Positions 18,164 through 27,705 of a stretch of DNA of 64,000 nt are shown in pieces. The DNA is from Nostoc sp. HK-01. Lineage in GTDB: Bacteria > Cyanobacteriota > Cyanobacteriia > Cyanobacteriales > Nostocaceae. A model generated the notes under the pieces. The model worked only from the letters and a program-made list of their open reading frames with translations. It made no database searches and was not told where the DNA came from. Every line of letters begins with the position of its first letter. The first letter of the stretch is position 1. The position numbers and the translations under genes were made by a program. The stretch is taken from positions 1,987,501 to 2,051,500 of the forward strand of contig AP018318.1 of NCBI GenBank assembly GCA_003990705.1, written 5' to 3'.

Positions 18164-19510
18164 TTAATTTACCTTGAATTCCAGCACTTTACTCTTACCA
18201 GGATTCATTAACCCATAAGGGTCAACCATTTCTTTAAATTTCAACTGTTCAGGGTCGATGACTTTTCTACCACCGTCTTCAATAATATAGGTATGAGGAT
18301 TAGCGATAAACACACCTTTCGCTTCGTGGTAGTGAATAATCTCATTCAGGCGGGTTTCGGTGGTGTAACGCACAAGTTGTAAAGCCGCAGGTACTACCCG
18401 GCCATTGACGCGAATAAATTCTAAGTGCATCATTACTTCCTCACCGAAATAATCATACAATTCTTCTACTAGCTCTAAACCTTTGTCGGCAGGGAAGATA
18501 GATTGCAAGTAGGTAATGGAAGTATCGACACTGCGGGCGTGTAACGTGGTGTGGTTCCAGGTAAATTCAGCCAAATTTAAGCCTTTACCTGCTTCTTGGG
18601 CTGGTTTTTGATAAGTAATTTGACCGCCGTATTGCTGTACCAAACCCGGCAATAGTTCTAAACTTGGTTCTGCAATCATTAATAAGGCTGCATGAGTACC
18701 ATCAGGAATGTATTGTTGTAGGGCGCTAAAATATTTTGGGATAGGTGAGGCAAAAATAGAGATGATTTTTTTGATCATCCCATCAGCGTTACCTAATGAC
18801 TGACCAAACTTAGCGGCTGTCATAAAGTTGTCAAAGGTGACAATAACTTCCGCCCAGGGATAAGCACTACCTAAAGGAATTTCAACTTCAGTAATAATGC
18901 CGTTAATTCCCCAAGCGTGGTTAACTTTCTGCACATCGTCACCACGCAGTTCGATCGCACGGGGTTCATCTTCTAAAGTTACCACGCGCAATGCTAAAAG
19001 ATTACCGCGATCGCCCAGTAACCCATACTGTATCGAACCAATACCACCACTCCCACCAGCGATAAACCCCCCAATAGTTGCTGTGCGGTAGGTTGAGGGT
19101 GCCATTCGCATTTCCCAGCCACTTCCCTTTGCTTTTTTATCTAAGGTGGCTAATTTCACCCCAGCTTGTACTCGCGCCACTCCTGGTTTTACCCAGAGAA
19201 TTTCCTGCATCTTGGTCATATCTAAAATTACGCCACCGTGCATCGGTACACATTGCCCATAATTTCCAGTTCCCGCACCACGTACAGTTATAGGTATGCG
19301 TAACTTTGCACAGTTAGCCGCTACTTTTATCACTTCCGCTTCATTTGCCGGACGCACCACAATATCACCAACTTTGCCTGCTAACTTGGGTACAAGGACA
19401 GGGCTAAAGGAGTGGTAGTCCTGGGATAGTTTTGCTACTTGGTTGGGGTCGGTGATGGTTTCGATGTCTGTTAAAGCAGCGCAGAGGGTATCTAAATTGG
19501 TAGTTTGCAT
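18164..19510 (-). CDS. glcD: Glycolate dehydrogenase FAD-linked subunit GlcD-like
   Basis: FAD-linked oxidase of the GlcD/D-lactate dehydrogenase family, the catalytic subunit of the operon. The FAD-binding domain has VVRPANEAEVIKVAANCAKL and VRGAGTGNYGQCVPMHGGVI at about 58-105, followed by GGFIAGGSGGIGSIQYG. The start is set at MQTTNLDTLCAAL, about 448 residues. The frame stays open 31 codons upstream, but that stretch comes from a common intergenic repeat (gctgagtggcgcgaagg type). Cyanobacteria often carry two GlcD homologues, and I cannot tell which paralogue this is. Position immediately before glcE and glcF supports glycolate dehydrogenase, but D-lactate is a possible alternative substrate. 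Confidence 0.82.
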   Translation of the reverse strand: MQTTNLDTLCAALTDIETITDPNQVAKLSQDYHSFSPVLVPKLAGKVGDIVVRPANEAEVIKVAANCAKLRIPITVRGAGTGNYGQCVPMHGGVILDMTKMQEILWVKPGVARVQAGVKLATLDKKAKGSGWEMRMAPSTYRTATIGGFIAGGSGGIGSIQYGLLGDRGNLLALRVVTLEDEPRAIELRGDDVQKVNHAWGINGIITEVEIPLGSAYPWAEVIVTFDNFMTAAKFGQSLGNADGMIKKIISIFASPIPKYFSALQQYIPDGTHAALLMIAEPSLELLPGLVQQYGGQITYQKPAQEAGKGLNLAEFTWNHTTLHARSVDTSITYLQSIFPADKGLELVEELYDYFGEEVMMHLEFIRVNGRVVPAALQLVRYTTETRLNEIIHYHEAKGVFIANPHTYIIEDGGRKVIDPEQLKFKEMVDPYGLMNPGKSKVLEFKVN

Positions 19511-19688
19511 AGTGTTTTTTGAACGCTGAGTGGCGCGAAGGTTAACGCGGAGGGTTTGATTCTCAGCGCACCTTTGCGTTTGATAATTTAGTTTTTCTAT
19601 CATTTACTTAATATTAGGTCTATTCGGTAGTTGGCAATAAAATTAAGTTAGTATCAATGAATAAATAAACTTTGAAAGAGGTATACAA

Positions 19689-19928
19689 ATGAAAACTGCC
19701 CAAGAACGCGAACAGTTAATCAAAGCAATCAATCTACTTTTATATCAAGCTTATGATAGTACGCTAGATGAGATTTATGCACTACTGCAAAAAATTGAAG
19801 AAGAAGAAGAAGAAAATGATTTAAAAGCCTATCATGCTGCTAAAAGTGATGCCGAAAATAATAGTCTGATTGCTTGGGAGGAGATTAAACAAGAAATCGC
19901 TAACGCAAGAAATAAGGACGTAGCGTGA
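19689..19928 (+). CDS. Small antitoxin-like protein of a RelE-type module
   Basis: A 79-residue acidic protein with predicted helical character (LYQAYDSTLDEIYALLQKIE, then a run of E residues). Its stop overlaps the start of the following RelE-like gene (GTGA), the usual coupling of antitoxin to toxin. Good Shine-Dalgarno GAAAGAGG precedes the ATG. Because the toxin carries a nonsense codon, this is probably an orphan antitoxin. Confidence 0.7.
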   Translation: MKTAQEREQLIKAINLLLYQAYDSTLDEIYALLQKIEEEEEENDLKAYHAAKSDAENNSLIAWEEIKQEIANARNKDVA

Positions 19929-20191
19929 TTTACGAAGTTAAATTTACCAAGGCTGCGATAAATAACTTGAGAAAACTGTCTCCAGAAGTGTAAGACCGCA
20001 TCCCAACTAAACTAGATGAATTAGCAGTGGAACCATGTCCTCACGGAGTTAAAAAGTTAAAAGGTAAAGAAAACGCCTATCGAATTAGAGTAGGTGATTA
20101 TCGCATTATATACGATATTTTTGATGATGTTTTATTGATAAGTGTGATAGAAGTTGGACACCGTAGCAACATATATAAAGATGAAAGTTAA
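19925..20191 (+). pseudogene. RelE/ParE-type toxin with in-frame stop codon
   Basis: Full-length RelE fold otherwise: IYEVKFTKAAINNLRKLSPE, then TAA at 19991-19993, then DRIPTKLDELAVEPCPHGVK, KLKGKENAYRIRVGDYRIIY, and the terminal VIEVGHRSNIYKD. Family members usually have Q or similar after PEV, so CAA to TAA is the likely change. Everything after the stop remains in frame with no further damage, indicating recent inactivation. Read-through or a sequencing error cannot be excluded. The GTG start overlaps the antitoxin stop. Confidence 0.85.
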
Positions 20192-20202
20192 CAAGAAAAA
20201 TT

Positions 20203-21018
20203 TTAATTTTCATGTTTAACGGCGCTTTCGTGCCATTTACTTAATATAAAGTCTGATAAGTAACTAAGGCTGACAAATATCAATACACCTAAGCCAGTGG
20301 TAAGTAATAAGGCGGCAAACATTCGCGGAATTTGCAGGTTATAGCTAGAAATCAAAATACGGTAGGCTATGCCGGATTTTGCCCCACCAGTTCCGGCGAC
20401 AAACTCTGCAACTACAGCACCAATTAAGGCTAAACCACCGCTAATTTTTAACCCACCTAAAAAATAAGGCATGGCACTAGGTAGGCGGAGATACCATAAA
20501 GTTTGCCAGCGTGAGGCTTTGTAAAGTTGAAAGAGGTTGAGTAAGTTGCGGTCAACGCTGTTGAGTCCGAGGGTAGTGTTAGAGACGATGGGGAAAAAGG
20601 CGACTATCCAAGCACAAACTACAAGGGCGGCGAAGGTGTTATTTTTAAACCAGAGGATGATGAGTGGTGCGATCGCTACTATCGGCGTTGTCTGTAAAAT
20701 AACAGTGTATGGAAATAAACTTTTTTCTATCCACTTACTTTGAGTAAACAAAATTGCAATTAATAAGCCAGAAACTACAGCAGCAATAAAAGCCGCCACT
20801 GTAATTTGTAACGTAATTAATAACGAAGAAAATAACTCGTTCCAGTCGGTAATTAACGTTTGAAATACCAACAAAGGGCCAGGCAAAATATAAGGCGGTA
20901 AATTAGTTACCCTTACTAAAATATCCCAAAGCAGTAAAGCCACCACACCCACTACAACAGGTGCTAAAACCTCAGCAGAAATCAACTTACTTTGTGTCTT
21001 CCTATCAAAAATCTTCAT
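20203..21018 (-). CDS. ABC transporter permease (SsuC/TauC/ThiX type)
   Basis: Inner-membrane permease of 271 residues with about six hydrophobic segments. The cytoplasmic EAA-like loop is LWYLRLPSAMPYFLGGLKIS. Lies 16 bases after the ATPase gene and is the last gene of the TPR-binding protein-ATPase-permease operon. The family takes up sulfonates, nitrate analogues, riboflavin, pyrimidine precursors or related small molecules. Because the operon is divergent from pyrimidine-degradation genes, a pyrimidine or related base is my preferred inference. Confidence 0.88.
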   Translation of the reverse strand: MKIFDRKTQSKLISAEVLAPVVVGVVALLLWDILVRVTNLPPYILPGPLLVFQTLITDWNELFSSLLITLQITVAAFIAAVVSGLLIAILFTQSKWIEKSLFPYTVILQTTPIVAIAPLIILWFKNNTFAALVVCAWIVAFFPIVSNTTLGLNSVDRNLLNLFQLYKASRWQTLWYLRLPSAMPYFLGGLKISGGLALIGAVVAEFVAGTGGAKSGIAYRILISSYNLQIPRMFAALLLTTGLGVLIFVSLSYLSDFILSKWHESAVKHEN

Positions 21019-21034
21019 CAGCGTCCATCTGCGG

Positions 21035-21787
21035 TTAATTCATAGTTTCGGCTAAACAACGGGCAACCTTGCGGCAATATTCGTTATATAGTACTGATGT
21101 CCGAAACTCTTCATCACGGGGATAAGGTACATCAATTGCAATATCCGCTACTACCCGCCCAGGATTTATCCCCATAACTAACACGCGATTCGATAAATAC
21201 ACCGCCTCGTAGATATTATGGGTCACAAATACCACAGTCCAGTGATACTTTTGCCACAAATCTAATAAATCGCTGTTGAGTTTGCTGCGGGTAATTTCAT
21301 CTAAAGCCCCGAAGGGTTCATCCATTAATAGAATGTTTGGTTGAGTAACTAATGCCCTAGCTATGGAAACACGCATTTTCATCCCCCCAGATAACTGTCG
21401 GGGATAGCTATCGGCAAAATTGGTCAGTCCGACTAATGCTAAGGCTTGCTGGACTAAATTTTGAGCATCTTGCTTCGGCACTCTCGCCAATTTTAGCGGT
21501 AGGCGGATATTCTCTCTCACCGTTGCCCAGGGCATCAGGGCGGCATCTTGAAAGACAAAGGCTAATTTTCGCGCTGCTTGTGGTATCCCCCAATTGATGT
21601 TACCGGAACTAACTTTACCTAATCCGGCTATTAATCGCAGCACTGTACTTTTACCACATCCGGAAGCACCTACCAAGCTGATAAATTGCGCTGCGGGAAT
21701 TTCTAAGTTCAGGTCTTGTAGGGCAACAGTGCCATTAGCGTAGACCTTGCTAATTTGATGGAGTGTAATCGCTGGATGGTTACTCAT
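21035..21787 (-). CDS. ABC transporter ATP-binding protein (nitrate/taurine/pyrimidine type)
   Basis: Cytoplasmic ATPase of 250 residues. Walker A is GASGCGKST, the signature is LSGGMKMRVSIARAL and Walker B is ILLMDEPFGALD. The switch His is in VVFVTHNIYEAVYLSNRV. The gene overlaps the binding-protein gene by 4 bases (ATGA), indicating translational coupling. Partners are the permease 16 bases downstream and the NMT1-type lipoprotein upstream. Confidence 0.92.
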   Translation of the reverse strand: MSNHPAITLHQISKVYANGTVALQDLNLEIPAAQFISLVGASGCGKSTVLRLIAGLGKVSSGNINWGIPQAARKLAFVFQDAALMPWATVRENIRLPLKLARVPKQDAQNLVQQALALVGLTNFADSYPRQLSGGMKMRVSIARALVTQPNILLMDEPFGALDEITRSKLNSDLLDLWQKYHWTVVFVTHNIYEAVYLSNRVLVMGINPGRVVADIAIDVPYPRDEEFRTSVLYNEYCRKVARCLAETMN

Positions 21788-22851
21788 GCAGACTTGTAAT
21801 AGTCTATGCCTTTATTGACAAATTGCAAGGTAAAGGCATCTTTGTAGTTAACATTGGGCTTATAAACCCCAGCCGTTACCATGCTATCGTAGAGTGCTTT
21901 CCAGCGTTCTTCACTCATTGCACCAATACCTTGTTGTGCAGCAGTACCAGAAGTAATAATCCCATATTCTTGGAGTTTTTGAATGCCGTAAGCTAATTGG
22001 TCATCGGTCATTTCAGGGTTTTCTTTTTTGATGAGTTGGTTTCCTGGTTGGGGATTTTCGAGGTAGCTGTACCAACCTTTAATAGAAGCGTCAACAAATC
22101 GCTGGACTAAATCGGGATTTTTTTCTACTAGTTCTTTTTTGGTTTCAATAGTTGTGGCGTAGGTAGTGTAACCATAATCTGCTAGTAAAAAGACTGTGGG
22201 TTTAAACCCGCCTTGTTTTTCAATGGCGTAGGGTTCTGAGGTGATGTAACCTTGCTGTGCTGAGGTTTTATCTGCCAGAAAGGGGGCGGGATTAAAGTTA
22301 TAGGGGCGTTTTTGGTCGTCGGTAAAACCATACTTAACTTTCAGAACTGGCCAATATGTGACGTTTGCTGCTGCTGAGATATAAATTGGTTTGCCTTTGA
22401 GGTCGGCAAGGGTTTTGGTTGCTGTGTTGGGATGGGATATCAGACATTGCGGGTCTTTTTGAAAGATGGCCGCGACGGTAATTTTGGGGATTTGTTGGGC
22501 AATGGCGTTAATGGCATCGATGCCATATCCCATAAAGAAATCAACTGCACCCCCTACTAACAACTGAGTGCCGCTAGGTACTTGTGGGCCGCCCATTTTA
22601 ATGGTGACATCTAGACCGTGCTTTTGATAAATACCTGTGGCGATCGCTTGATAAAATCCGCCATGTTCTGCTTGTGCATACCAGTTTGTGCCAAAGCTAA
22701 TTTTATCTAACTGTGAACTAGAGTTGGTGGGTTGGTTATTGTTGGTGCAGGCAGCAAGCAAGCTGCTACCCATACAAATGGAACCATACTGAATCAACTG
22801 GCGGCGACTAAGGCGATGAATCACTGTTGTTGAGGGTGGTAACGGATTCAT
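21784..22851 (-). CDS. NMT1/THI5-like ABC substrate-binding lipoprotein
   Basis: Extracytoplasmic binding protein of 355 residues. The N terminus carries a Tat-like LSRRQLIQYG followed by a hydrophobic stretch and lipobox SLLAAC, with Cys at about 35. The mature start has the NMT1 motif ISFGTNWYAQAEHGGFYQAI, the pattern of ThiY-type pyrimidine binding proteins. Relatives bind HMP, hydantoin- or pyrimidine-like compounds, riboflavin or sulfonates. Position in an operon divergent from URC1/URC4/UPRT suggests a pyrimidine base, which is inference. Lies 30 bases after the TPR gene. Confidence 0.85.
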   Translation of the reverse strand: MNPLPPSTTVIHRLSRRQLIQYGSICMGSSLLAACTNNNQPTNSSSQLDKISFGTNWYAQAEHGGFYQAIATGIYQKHGLDVTIKMGGPQVPSGTQLLVGGAVDFFMGYGIDAINAIAQQIPKITVAAIFQKDPQCLISHPNTATKTLADLKGKPIYISAAANVTYWPVLKVKYGFTDDQKRPYNFNPAPFLADKTSAQQGYITSEPYAIEKQGGFKPTVFLLADYGYTTYATTIETKKELVEKNPDLVQRFVDASIKGWYSYLENPQPGNQLIKKENPEMTDDQLAYGIQKLQEYGIITSGTAAQQGIGAMSEERWKALYDSMVTAGVYKPNVNYKDAFTLQFVNKGIDYYKSA

Positions 22852-22881
22852 AGAACAAAAGAATGTAATCAGACAGATGTT

Positions 22882-23352
22882 TTAACTGAGTCTGAGTGTA
22901 CATTCTAAAATCAATTTTTGATTTACTAAAGAATAGGGTTGAATTGTTAAAGCACGTTTAAAGGCTTTAATGGCATCAAGATACTGACCAATGGCGGCAT
23001 AACATAAGCCCATACCATGTAATGCACCAAAATGCACTGGATTAATTTGGATAACCATCTGACAGTCTGCCAGAGATTCTTTATATTTACCGACACTGTA
23101 GTACAGAAAAGCTCTACGATTCCAAGCTTCGGCAAAATCAGGCTGTTCTTGAATCAGTTGGGTTAACAGTGACTCAGATTCAGTGGTTTTACCAGCATCC
23201 AGTAATTTTTGACTTTGGTCGATTTTTTCCAGACCATGAATTCCCTTTTGCTGAAACCATATCCGCCATAGTTTCTTAGTTGCTTTTTCCCGGACAGAAG
23301 CATTAGGGTTCTTCAAATCTTCAAGTAAGGAATTAATAGATAAAGAATCCAT
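22882..23352 (-). CDS. TPR-repeat protein
   Basis: A 156-residue protein. An N-terminal region resembling one HEAT-like helix pair (LKNPNASVREKATKKLWRIW) is followed by three tetratricopeptide repeats at about 42-150, for example AEAWNRRAFLYYSVGKYKES and ALHGMGLCYAAIGQYLDAIK. There is no signal peptide. It probably serves as a protein-protein scaffold and is the first gene before the ABC importer, 30 bases upstream. The partner is unknown. Confidence 0.85.
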   Translation of the reverse strand: MDSLSINSLLEDLKNPNASVREKATKKLWRIWFQQKGIHGLEKIDQSQKLLDAGKTTESESLLTQLIQEQPDFAEAWNRRAFLYYSVGKYKESLADCQMVIQINPVHFGALHGMGLCYAAIGQYLDAIKAFKRALTIQPYSLVNQKLILECTLRLS

Positions 23353-23421
23353 GAATTTGAGAGATTTTGAGATTAGTGTTTTTACCTTATTAATAACTTT
23401 CGCACAAAATTATCTTCTCAG

Positions 23422-23436
23422 TGACATTTAATGTCA
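23422..23436. promoter_or_regulatory. Palindrome in the divergent TPR-ABC / URC1 intergenic region
   Basis: TGACATTTAATGTCA has perfect 7-bp arms around a single base and lies 70 bases upstream of the TPR start. A second small palindrome, TAGTTGACAACTA, is near 23597. Either could be an operator, but neither matches the NtcA consensus GTA-N8-TAC. The rest of the 454-base gap is AT-rich. It ends in a CCCCAT/ATGGGG hairpin and ATCCAAA heptamer repeats (23774-23804) just before the URC1 start. Confidence 0.3.
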
Positions 23437-23806
23437 TCTTTAAATTTATTCCACACTAGTATGAATAAATAGCGAATTTTATGTTAGTAATTGTATTAAC
23501 CAATACTGACAAATACGAAACTCTACATAATGGAGTTGTAAACAATTAGTCATTAAACAAGCACACATTAAAAACAAACAACTTACTATAGATAGTTGAC
23601 AACTACTTAGTGACTAATAATTCATAAAAAAATTACATAAACCTATGACTAATAGTTCCTTGATGGTAAAAGCCCTCCGGGTTATCTGTTGAATCAATCG
23701 AAAATCCTCAATCTTTTAACTCGGATCTATTAACGTCTAAAATTCTCCAACCCCATGTTTCGCTATGGGGTCAATCCAAAATCCAAACTCCAAAATATAA
23801 AATTGT

Positions 23807-25072
23807 ATGACTATGCCAAAGCCAAATAGTGTGTCCCGGCATATTGTTTTAACATCCCATCCCAGTAATTTCGGCCCCAAGCCAATTGCAATTAACTGGG
23901 GCGTAAGTGAACCACTAGAACGCGGCCCGGTAATTGCGACGTTGACTAAGCAAGTTCATCGCAACGTGATTGGGACTCATTCGGGCGGTTATGCAATTTA
24001 TCGCGCTTTAGCGGTAGCGAGTGGCGCTTTGCAAACAGATCACCGCGCTGATTTAACGAATACTTCGCCCATTGAGCATATTGGCCCTTATCCGAGTTGG
24101 GGTGATCCTGATAAAATTGTCTCACTTGACCCCTTTGGCGCGATCGCACCAGAGGTTTTTTCTACTTATTTACAACAGGGTTACGATATCCGCCCAACAA
24201 TTGCTATCACCAAGGCGCATATCAATATGCCAGAACTGCAAGAGGCGGTGGCGAAAGGGCGCTTGCAGGTAGATGGGCAAATTATGAAACCTGGCGGTGA
24301 TTTGGTGGTGACGAAAGCAGCCATTGAACCAGTGTGGTATTTACCAGGAGTTGCTAAACGCTTTGGCATTACCGAAGGAGATTTACGCCGCGCCTTGTTT
24401 GAACAAACTGGGGGGATGTTCCCCGAACTAGTGACACGTTCTGATTTAGAAGTATTTTTACCCCCAATTGGGGGTTTAACTGTATATATTGTGGGAGATT
24501 TAACCGCAATTACCGACTCGAATAAACCTGTAGCTGTGCGGGTACATGATGAGTGTAATGGTTCTGATGTCTTTGGTTCAGATATTTGTACCTGTCGCCC
24601 TTATTTAGTCCACGGCATTGAGGTATGTGTCCAAACTGCCCAAGAAGGCGGTGTGGGAATTATTGTCTACTGTCGCAAAGAAGGCCGGGCTTTGGGAGAG
24701 GTAACGAAGTTCTTAGTATACAACGCCCGGAAGCGTCAGGAAGGAGGCGATCGCGCTGATGCGTATTTTGCCCGGACAGAATGCGTCGCGGGTGTCCAAG
24801 ATATGCGCTTTCAGGAATTAATGCCGGATGTGTTACATTGGCTGGGCATTACGCGCATTGACCGGATGGTGTCGATGAGTAATATGAAGTACAACGCCAT
24901 TACTCAGTCAGGTATTGAAATTGTCGAACGCATTGCGCTACCCGAAGATTTGATTCCTCAAGATGCGCGGGTGGAAATTGAAGCGAAGAAAGCTGCTGGT
25001 TATTACACTACAGGGGATGTTTTGGATACAGATGGTTTAGCAGAGGTGAAGGGGCGTTCTTTGGAAGTGTGA
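23807..25072 (+). CDS. URC1-like GTP cyclohydrolase II homologue (uracil degradation)
   Basis: Homologue of GTP cyclohydrolase II with an N-terminal extension of about 190 residues, 421 in total. The metal-site cysteines are in VHDECNGSDVFGSDICTCRP (C-x10-C-x-C, as in RibA). The nucleotide-hydrolysing segment is IIVYCRKEGRALGEVTKFLV. No DHBP synthase (RibB) motif is seen at the N terminus, unlike the bifunctional RibBA normal in cyanobacteria. The next genes are a URC4/DUF1688 protein and uracil phosphoribosyltransferase. This is the gene set (URC1, URC4, URC6) of the reductase-independent pyrimidine-degradation route described in the yeast Lachancea kluyveri. I therefore call it URC1 rather than a riboflavin enzyme. 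The exact reaction is unresolved. Confidence 0.85.
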   Translation: MTMPKPNSVSRHIVLTSHPSNFGPKPIAINWGVSEPLERGPVIATLTKQVHRNVIGTHSGGYAIYRALAVASGALQTDHRADLTNTSPIEHIGPYPSWGDPDKIVSLDPFGAIAPEVFSTYLQQGYDIRPTIAITKAHINMPELQEAVAKGRLQVDGQIMKPGGDLVVTKAAIEPVWYLPGVAKRFGITEGDLRRALFEQTGGMFPELVTRSDLEVFLPPIGGLTVYIVGDLTAITDSNKPVAVRVHDECNGSDVFGSDICTCRPYLVHGIEVCVQTAQEGGVGIIVYCRKEGRALGEVTKFLVYNARKRQEGGDRADAYFARTECVAGVQDMRFQELMPDVLHWLGITRIDRMVSMSNMKYNAITQSGIEIVERIALPEDLIPQDARVEIEAKKAAGYYTTGDVLDTDGLAEVKGRSLEV

Positions 25073-25178
25073 AGTCTGAAAAATTTCATCAATTAATACT
25101 GATATAAGCGTTGTATTATCACTTTCTTGTGGGATGAACTTCTAGTCCGTCCGTGAATTTTAATCTGTGAGAGTGTTC

Positions 25179-25211
25179 AGATCCCCGACTTCTCAAATAA
25201 GTCGGGGATCT
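25179..25211. repeat. Palindromic repeat between URC1 and URC4
   Basis: AGATCCCCGACTT and AAGTCGGGGATCT form a perfect 13-bp stem around a 7-base loop. Sequences of this GATCCCCGACTT kind are dispersed in Nostocales genomes. It could attenuate transcription between the two genes, but it has no T-run. Confidence 0.7.
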
Positions 25212-25250
25212 CGTAACCCCTCAGAATTTATGGCATTACAGGGGTGAAGG

Positions 25251-26453
25251 GTGGAAAAAGTTGAGTATCTTCGTTCGCCTAGGGCGATAAGAGAAAGGTG
25301 TGGGCAAATTTTTGCGCTGGTGAATCAGGGGAAGTCGCGTTACTTTACTTGTGATTTGTCGCAGTTGGAAAGAGTGGCAGATTATGTAATTGAGGTGATG
25401 TGGGGTGAGTATCCAGATTTAGATATTCCCTTTCACAGTCGGTGGCGACATTTTGCAGCACAGGGTGTACCGCGTTTGGCAACGTTAAATAATTTGTTAG
25501 CGGGACTAACGCCTTTACAACAAGCGATTGCTAAGTTTGATTTGGCAATTGTGAGTGTGTTGTTAGATGCAGGGGCGGGGGCGAGTTGGCATTATTTTGA
25601 ACAGTCAACAGGCTTGAGTTTGGGGCGTTCTGAGGGGTTGGCTATTGCAAGTTTTGAGATGTTTTGTCAAGGGGCGTTTTCGCTGTCAGGTTTACCGCAA
25701 GTTGATGGGTTGAAGTTGCTGAGGTTAACTGAGGCAGAATTAGCACAAGGGTTTCAGGTAAGCGCAGAAAATCCATTAGTGGGAATGAGTGGGCGATCGC
25801 AATTATTACAGAGATTGGGGCGAGTCGTGATTGCTTTCCCGCATTTATTCGGCGAAGAAAACCCACGCCCAGGCAATTTAGTAAATTATCTTGTGAGTAA
25901 ATCTCAAAATGGGCAGTTAGCAGCAACAACGGTATTAAGTGCAGTTTTAGAAGGGCTGAGTGACATTTGGCCGGGAAGATTAACAATTTCTGGTATTAAT
26001 CTTGGTGATGTCTGGCAACATTCAGCTATAACTAATGATGGGTTAATTCCCTTTCACAAACTTTCGCAATGGTTAACATATTCTTTGTTAGAACCATTAC
26101 AAGAAATGGGTTTAATTATTACTGATTTAGATGCTCTAACTGGATTACCCGAATATCGTAATGGGGGTTTATGTCTCGATTTAGAATTAATTAAACCCAA
26201 AGATCCAAATATTTTGCATTCATCTCACTCTGTAGGTTCAGAATTAATCATTGAATGGCGGGCTTTAACTGTGATTTTGTTAGATGAAATTGCAGCAACA
26301 GTCCGCGAAAAGTTAGGAATGAATGTTGCAAAACTTCCTTTGGTGAAAATTCTCCAAGGCGGAACCTGGACAGCCGGACGCAAAATTGCCGCAGAACTAA
26401 GAAAAGGTGGTCAACCCCCTATCCAAATTGACAGCGATGGGACAGTATTTTAG
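25251..26453 (+). CDS. URC4/Urg3 family protein (DUF1688), pyrimidine degradation
   Basis: A 400-residue protein matching what I know of DUF1688: an N-terminal LRSPRAIRERCGQIFALVNQ, then FHSRWRHFAAQG, LDAGAGASWHYFEQSTG with LSLGRSEGLAIASF, and a C-terminal LPLVKILQGGTWTAGRKIAA. URC4 is required for uracil degradation in L. kluyveri, but its biochemical role is not established. Start is GTG; an upstream ATG is closed by a stop after five codons. It follows the URC1-like gene by 178 bases, with a hairpin in between, and precedes upp. Confidence 0.85.
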   Translation: MEKVEYLRSPRAIRERCGQIFALVNQGKSRYFTCDLSQLERVADYVIEVMWGEYPDLDIPFHSRWRHFAAQGVPRLATLNNLLAGLTPLQQAIAKFDLAIVSVLLDAGAGASWHYFEQSTGLSLGRSEGLAIASFEMFCQGAFSLSGLPQVDGLKLLRLTEAELAQGFQVSAENPLVGMSGRSQLLQRLGRVVIAFPHLFGEENPRPGNLVNYLVSKSQNGQLAATTVLSAVLEGLSDIWPGRLTISGINLGDVWQHSAITNDGLIPFHKLSQWLTYSLLEPLQEMGLIITDLDALTGLPEYRNGGLCLDLELIKPKDPNILHSSHSVGSELIIEWRALTVILLDEIAATVREKLGMNVAKLPLVKILQGGTWTAGRKIAAELRKGGQPPIQIDSDGTVF

Positions 26454-26512
26454 TCAATAGTCCATTGTCTATTGTCCATAGCCAGTAGGAGTAGAGTAAC
26501 AGCAAAGAGTAA

Positions 26513-26554
26513 CCATTGACTATTGACCATTGACTATTGACCATTGACTAATAA
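26513..26554 (+). repeat. Heptanucleotide tandem repeat before upp
   Basis: Alternating 7-mers ccattga and ctattga occupy six consecutive units, ending 5 bases before the upp start. They leave no room for an upstream Shine-Dalgarno site, which is notable for a housekeeping-type enzyme. Confidence 0.8.
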
Positions 26555-26559
26555 CCAAA

Positions 26560-27195
26560 ATGCAAAATCAAGTAACAGTTATTGATCATCCCTTAATTCA
26601 ACATAAACTAACTTTGATGCGGAAGGCTGAAACTAGCACGACGAAATTTCGCAATCTCCTCAAAGAAATTAGTCTGTTGTTAGGTTATGAAGTAACGCGC
26701 AATTTACCGCTGAAATACGAAGAGATTAAAACACCCCTCGCCCTAATGAATGCACCCGTGCTTGCACCGGATAAAAAGCTGGTGTTAGTGTCTATTATGC
26801 GTGCAGGGCAGGGAATTTTAGATGGTATGTTAGAATTAATGCCATCAGCACGGGTTGGTCATATTGGTTTATACCGTGACCCAAAAACATTAATTCCAAT
26901 TGAATATTATTTCAAAGTTCCCCACGATGTTGAGCAGCGGGACATGATTATTGTTGACCCAATGTTAGCTACAGGAAATTCTGCTGTTGCGGCTGTGGAA
27001 AGGTTGAAATCTACTAACCCTTTATCAATGAGGTTTGTTTGCTTACTTGCAGCACCAGAAGGTCTCCAACATTTCTGTAACGTTCACCCTGATGTGCCGA
27101 TTTATACTGCTGCTATTGATGAGTATTTGGATGAACACGGTTATATTATTCCCGGTTTGGGAGATGCAGGCGATCGCTTATTCGGGACAAAATAA
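26560..27195 (+). CDS. upp: Uracil phosphoribosyltransferase
   Basis: Converts uracil and PRPP to UMP. Its 211 residues are standard for Upp. Motifs include [20 protein letters not shown], the PRPP loop [20 protein letters not shown], and the uracil-binding C terminus [17 protein letters not shown]. Third gene of the URC1-URC4-upp series. In the yeast URC pathway a UPRT (URC6) is required, so this copy may feed degradation as well as salvage. A heptamer array sits immediately before the start. The cytosolic enzyme would act on uracil imported by the neighbouring transporters (inference). Confidence 0.95.
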   Translation: MQNQVTVIDHPLIQHKLTLMRKAETSTTKFRNLLKEISLLLGYEVTRNLPLKYEEIKTPLALMNAPVLAPDKKLVLVSIMRAGQGILDGMLELMPSARVGHIGLYRDPKTLIPIEYYFKVPHDVEQRDMIIVDPMLATGNSAVAAVERLKSTNPLSMRFVCLLAAPEGLQHFCNVHPDVPIYTAAIDEYLDEHGYIIPGLGDAGDRLFGTK

Positions 27196-27705
27196 TTAGA
27201 TACTATCCATTTTTGGATGCTCTCTAAATCTATCTTGCGACAGAGAGCAATCTATCCGTTGATTTATTATTGTTGGTCTACTAGCTAAACAAATTATTTC
27301 TATAAGTAACAAGTTTTCTCAGAAGTTTATAAGACCTAAATTTTTTTAACCAAAAAATATTTAATGGGCTGCCTCATTTTATCAAATGTTGTGCATATTT
27401 TGAAGACCAAATTAACTGGTTTAGCAGAAATATTTATTATCTCTACAATTAATATTTCACTTGATATGGCTTGTTTTTAAGTGATAATAGCTAAGGTTAT
27501 GATTGCACTATAAGTTTTTTATTATTTAAAATGGGTCAATATTTTAGCAAAATTAAATACCAAAAAAATATAATTTAATTTCACATTGATGGTTTACATA
27601 GGATGATATATATAATATGAATAGATATTATGTGAATCTATCATAATTTTATTGAACCCATACTCAGTTAACTCAACATCTAGATAATAAATACTGACGA
27701 AAATA
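27196..27705. other. AT-rich intergenic region
   Basis: About 510 bases with no ORF, repeat family or RNA that I recognise. Strongly A/T biased, with runs such as ataatatgaatagatattatg near 27615. It may hold promoters for the DUF2294 gene. Confidence 0.5.

Noticed and set aside
23807-25072. Annotation as bifunctional RibBA for riboflavin synthesis
   Set aside because: No RibB motif is visible in the N-terminal half, and the neighbours are DUF1688 and upp rather than riboflavin genes.
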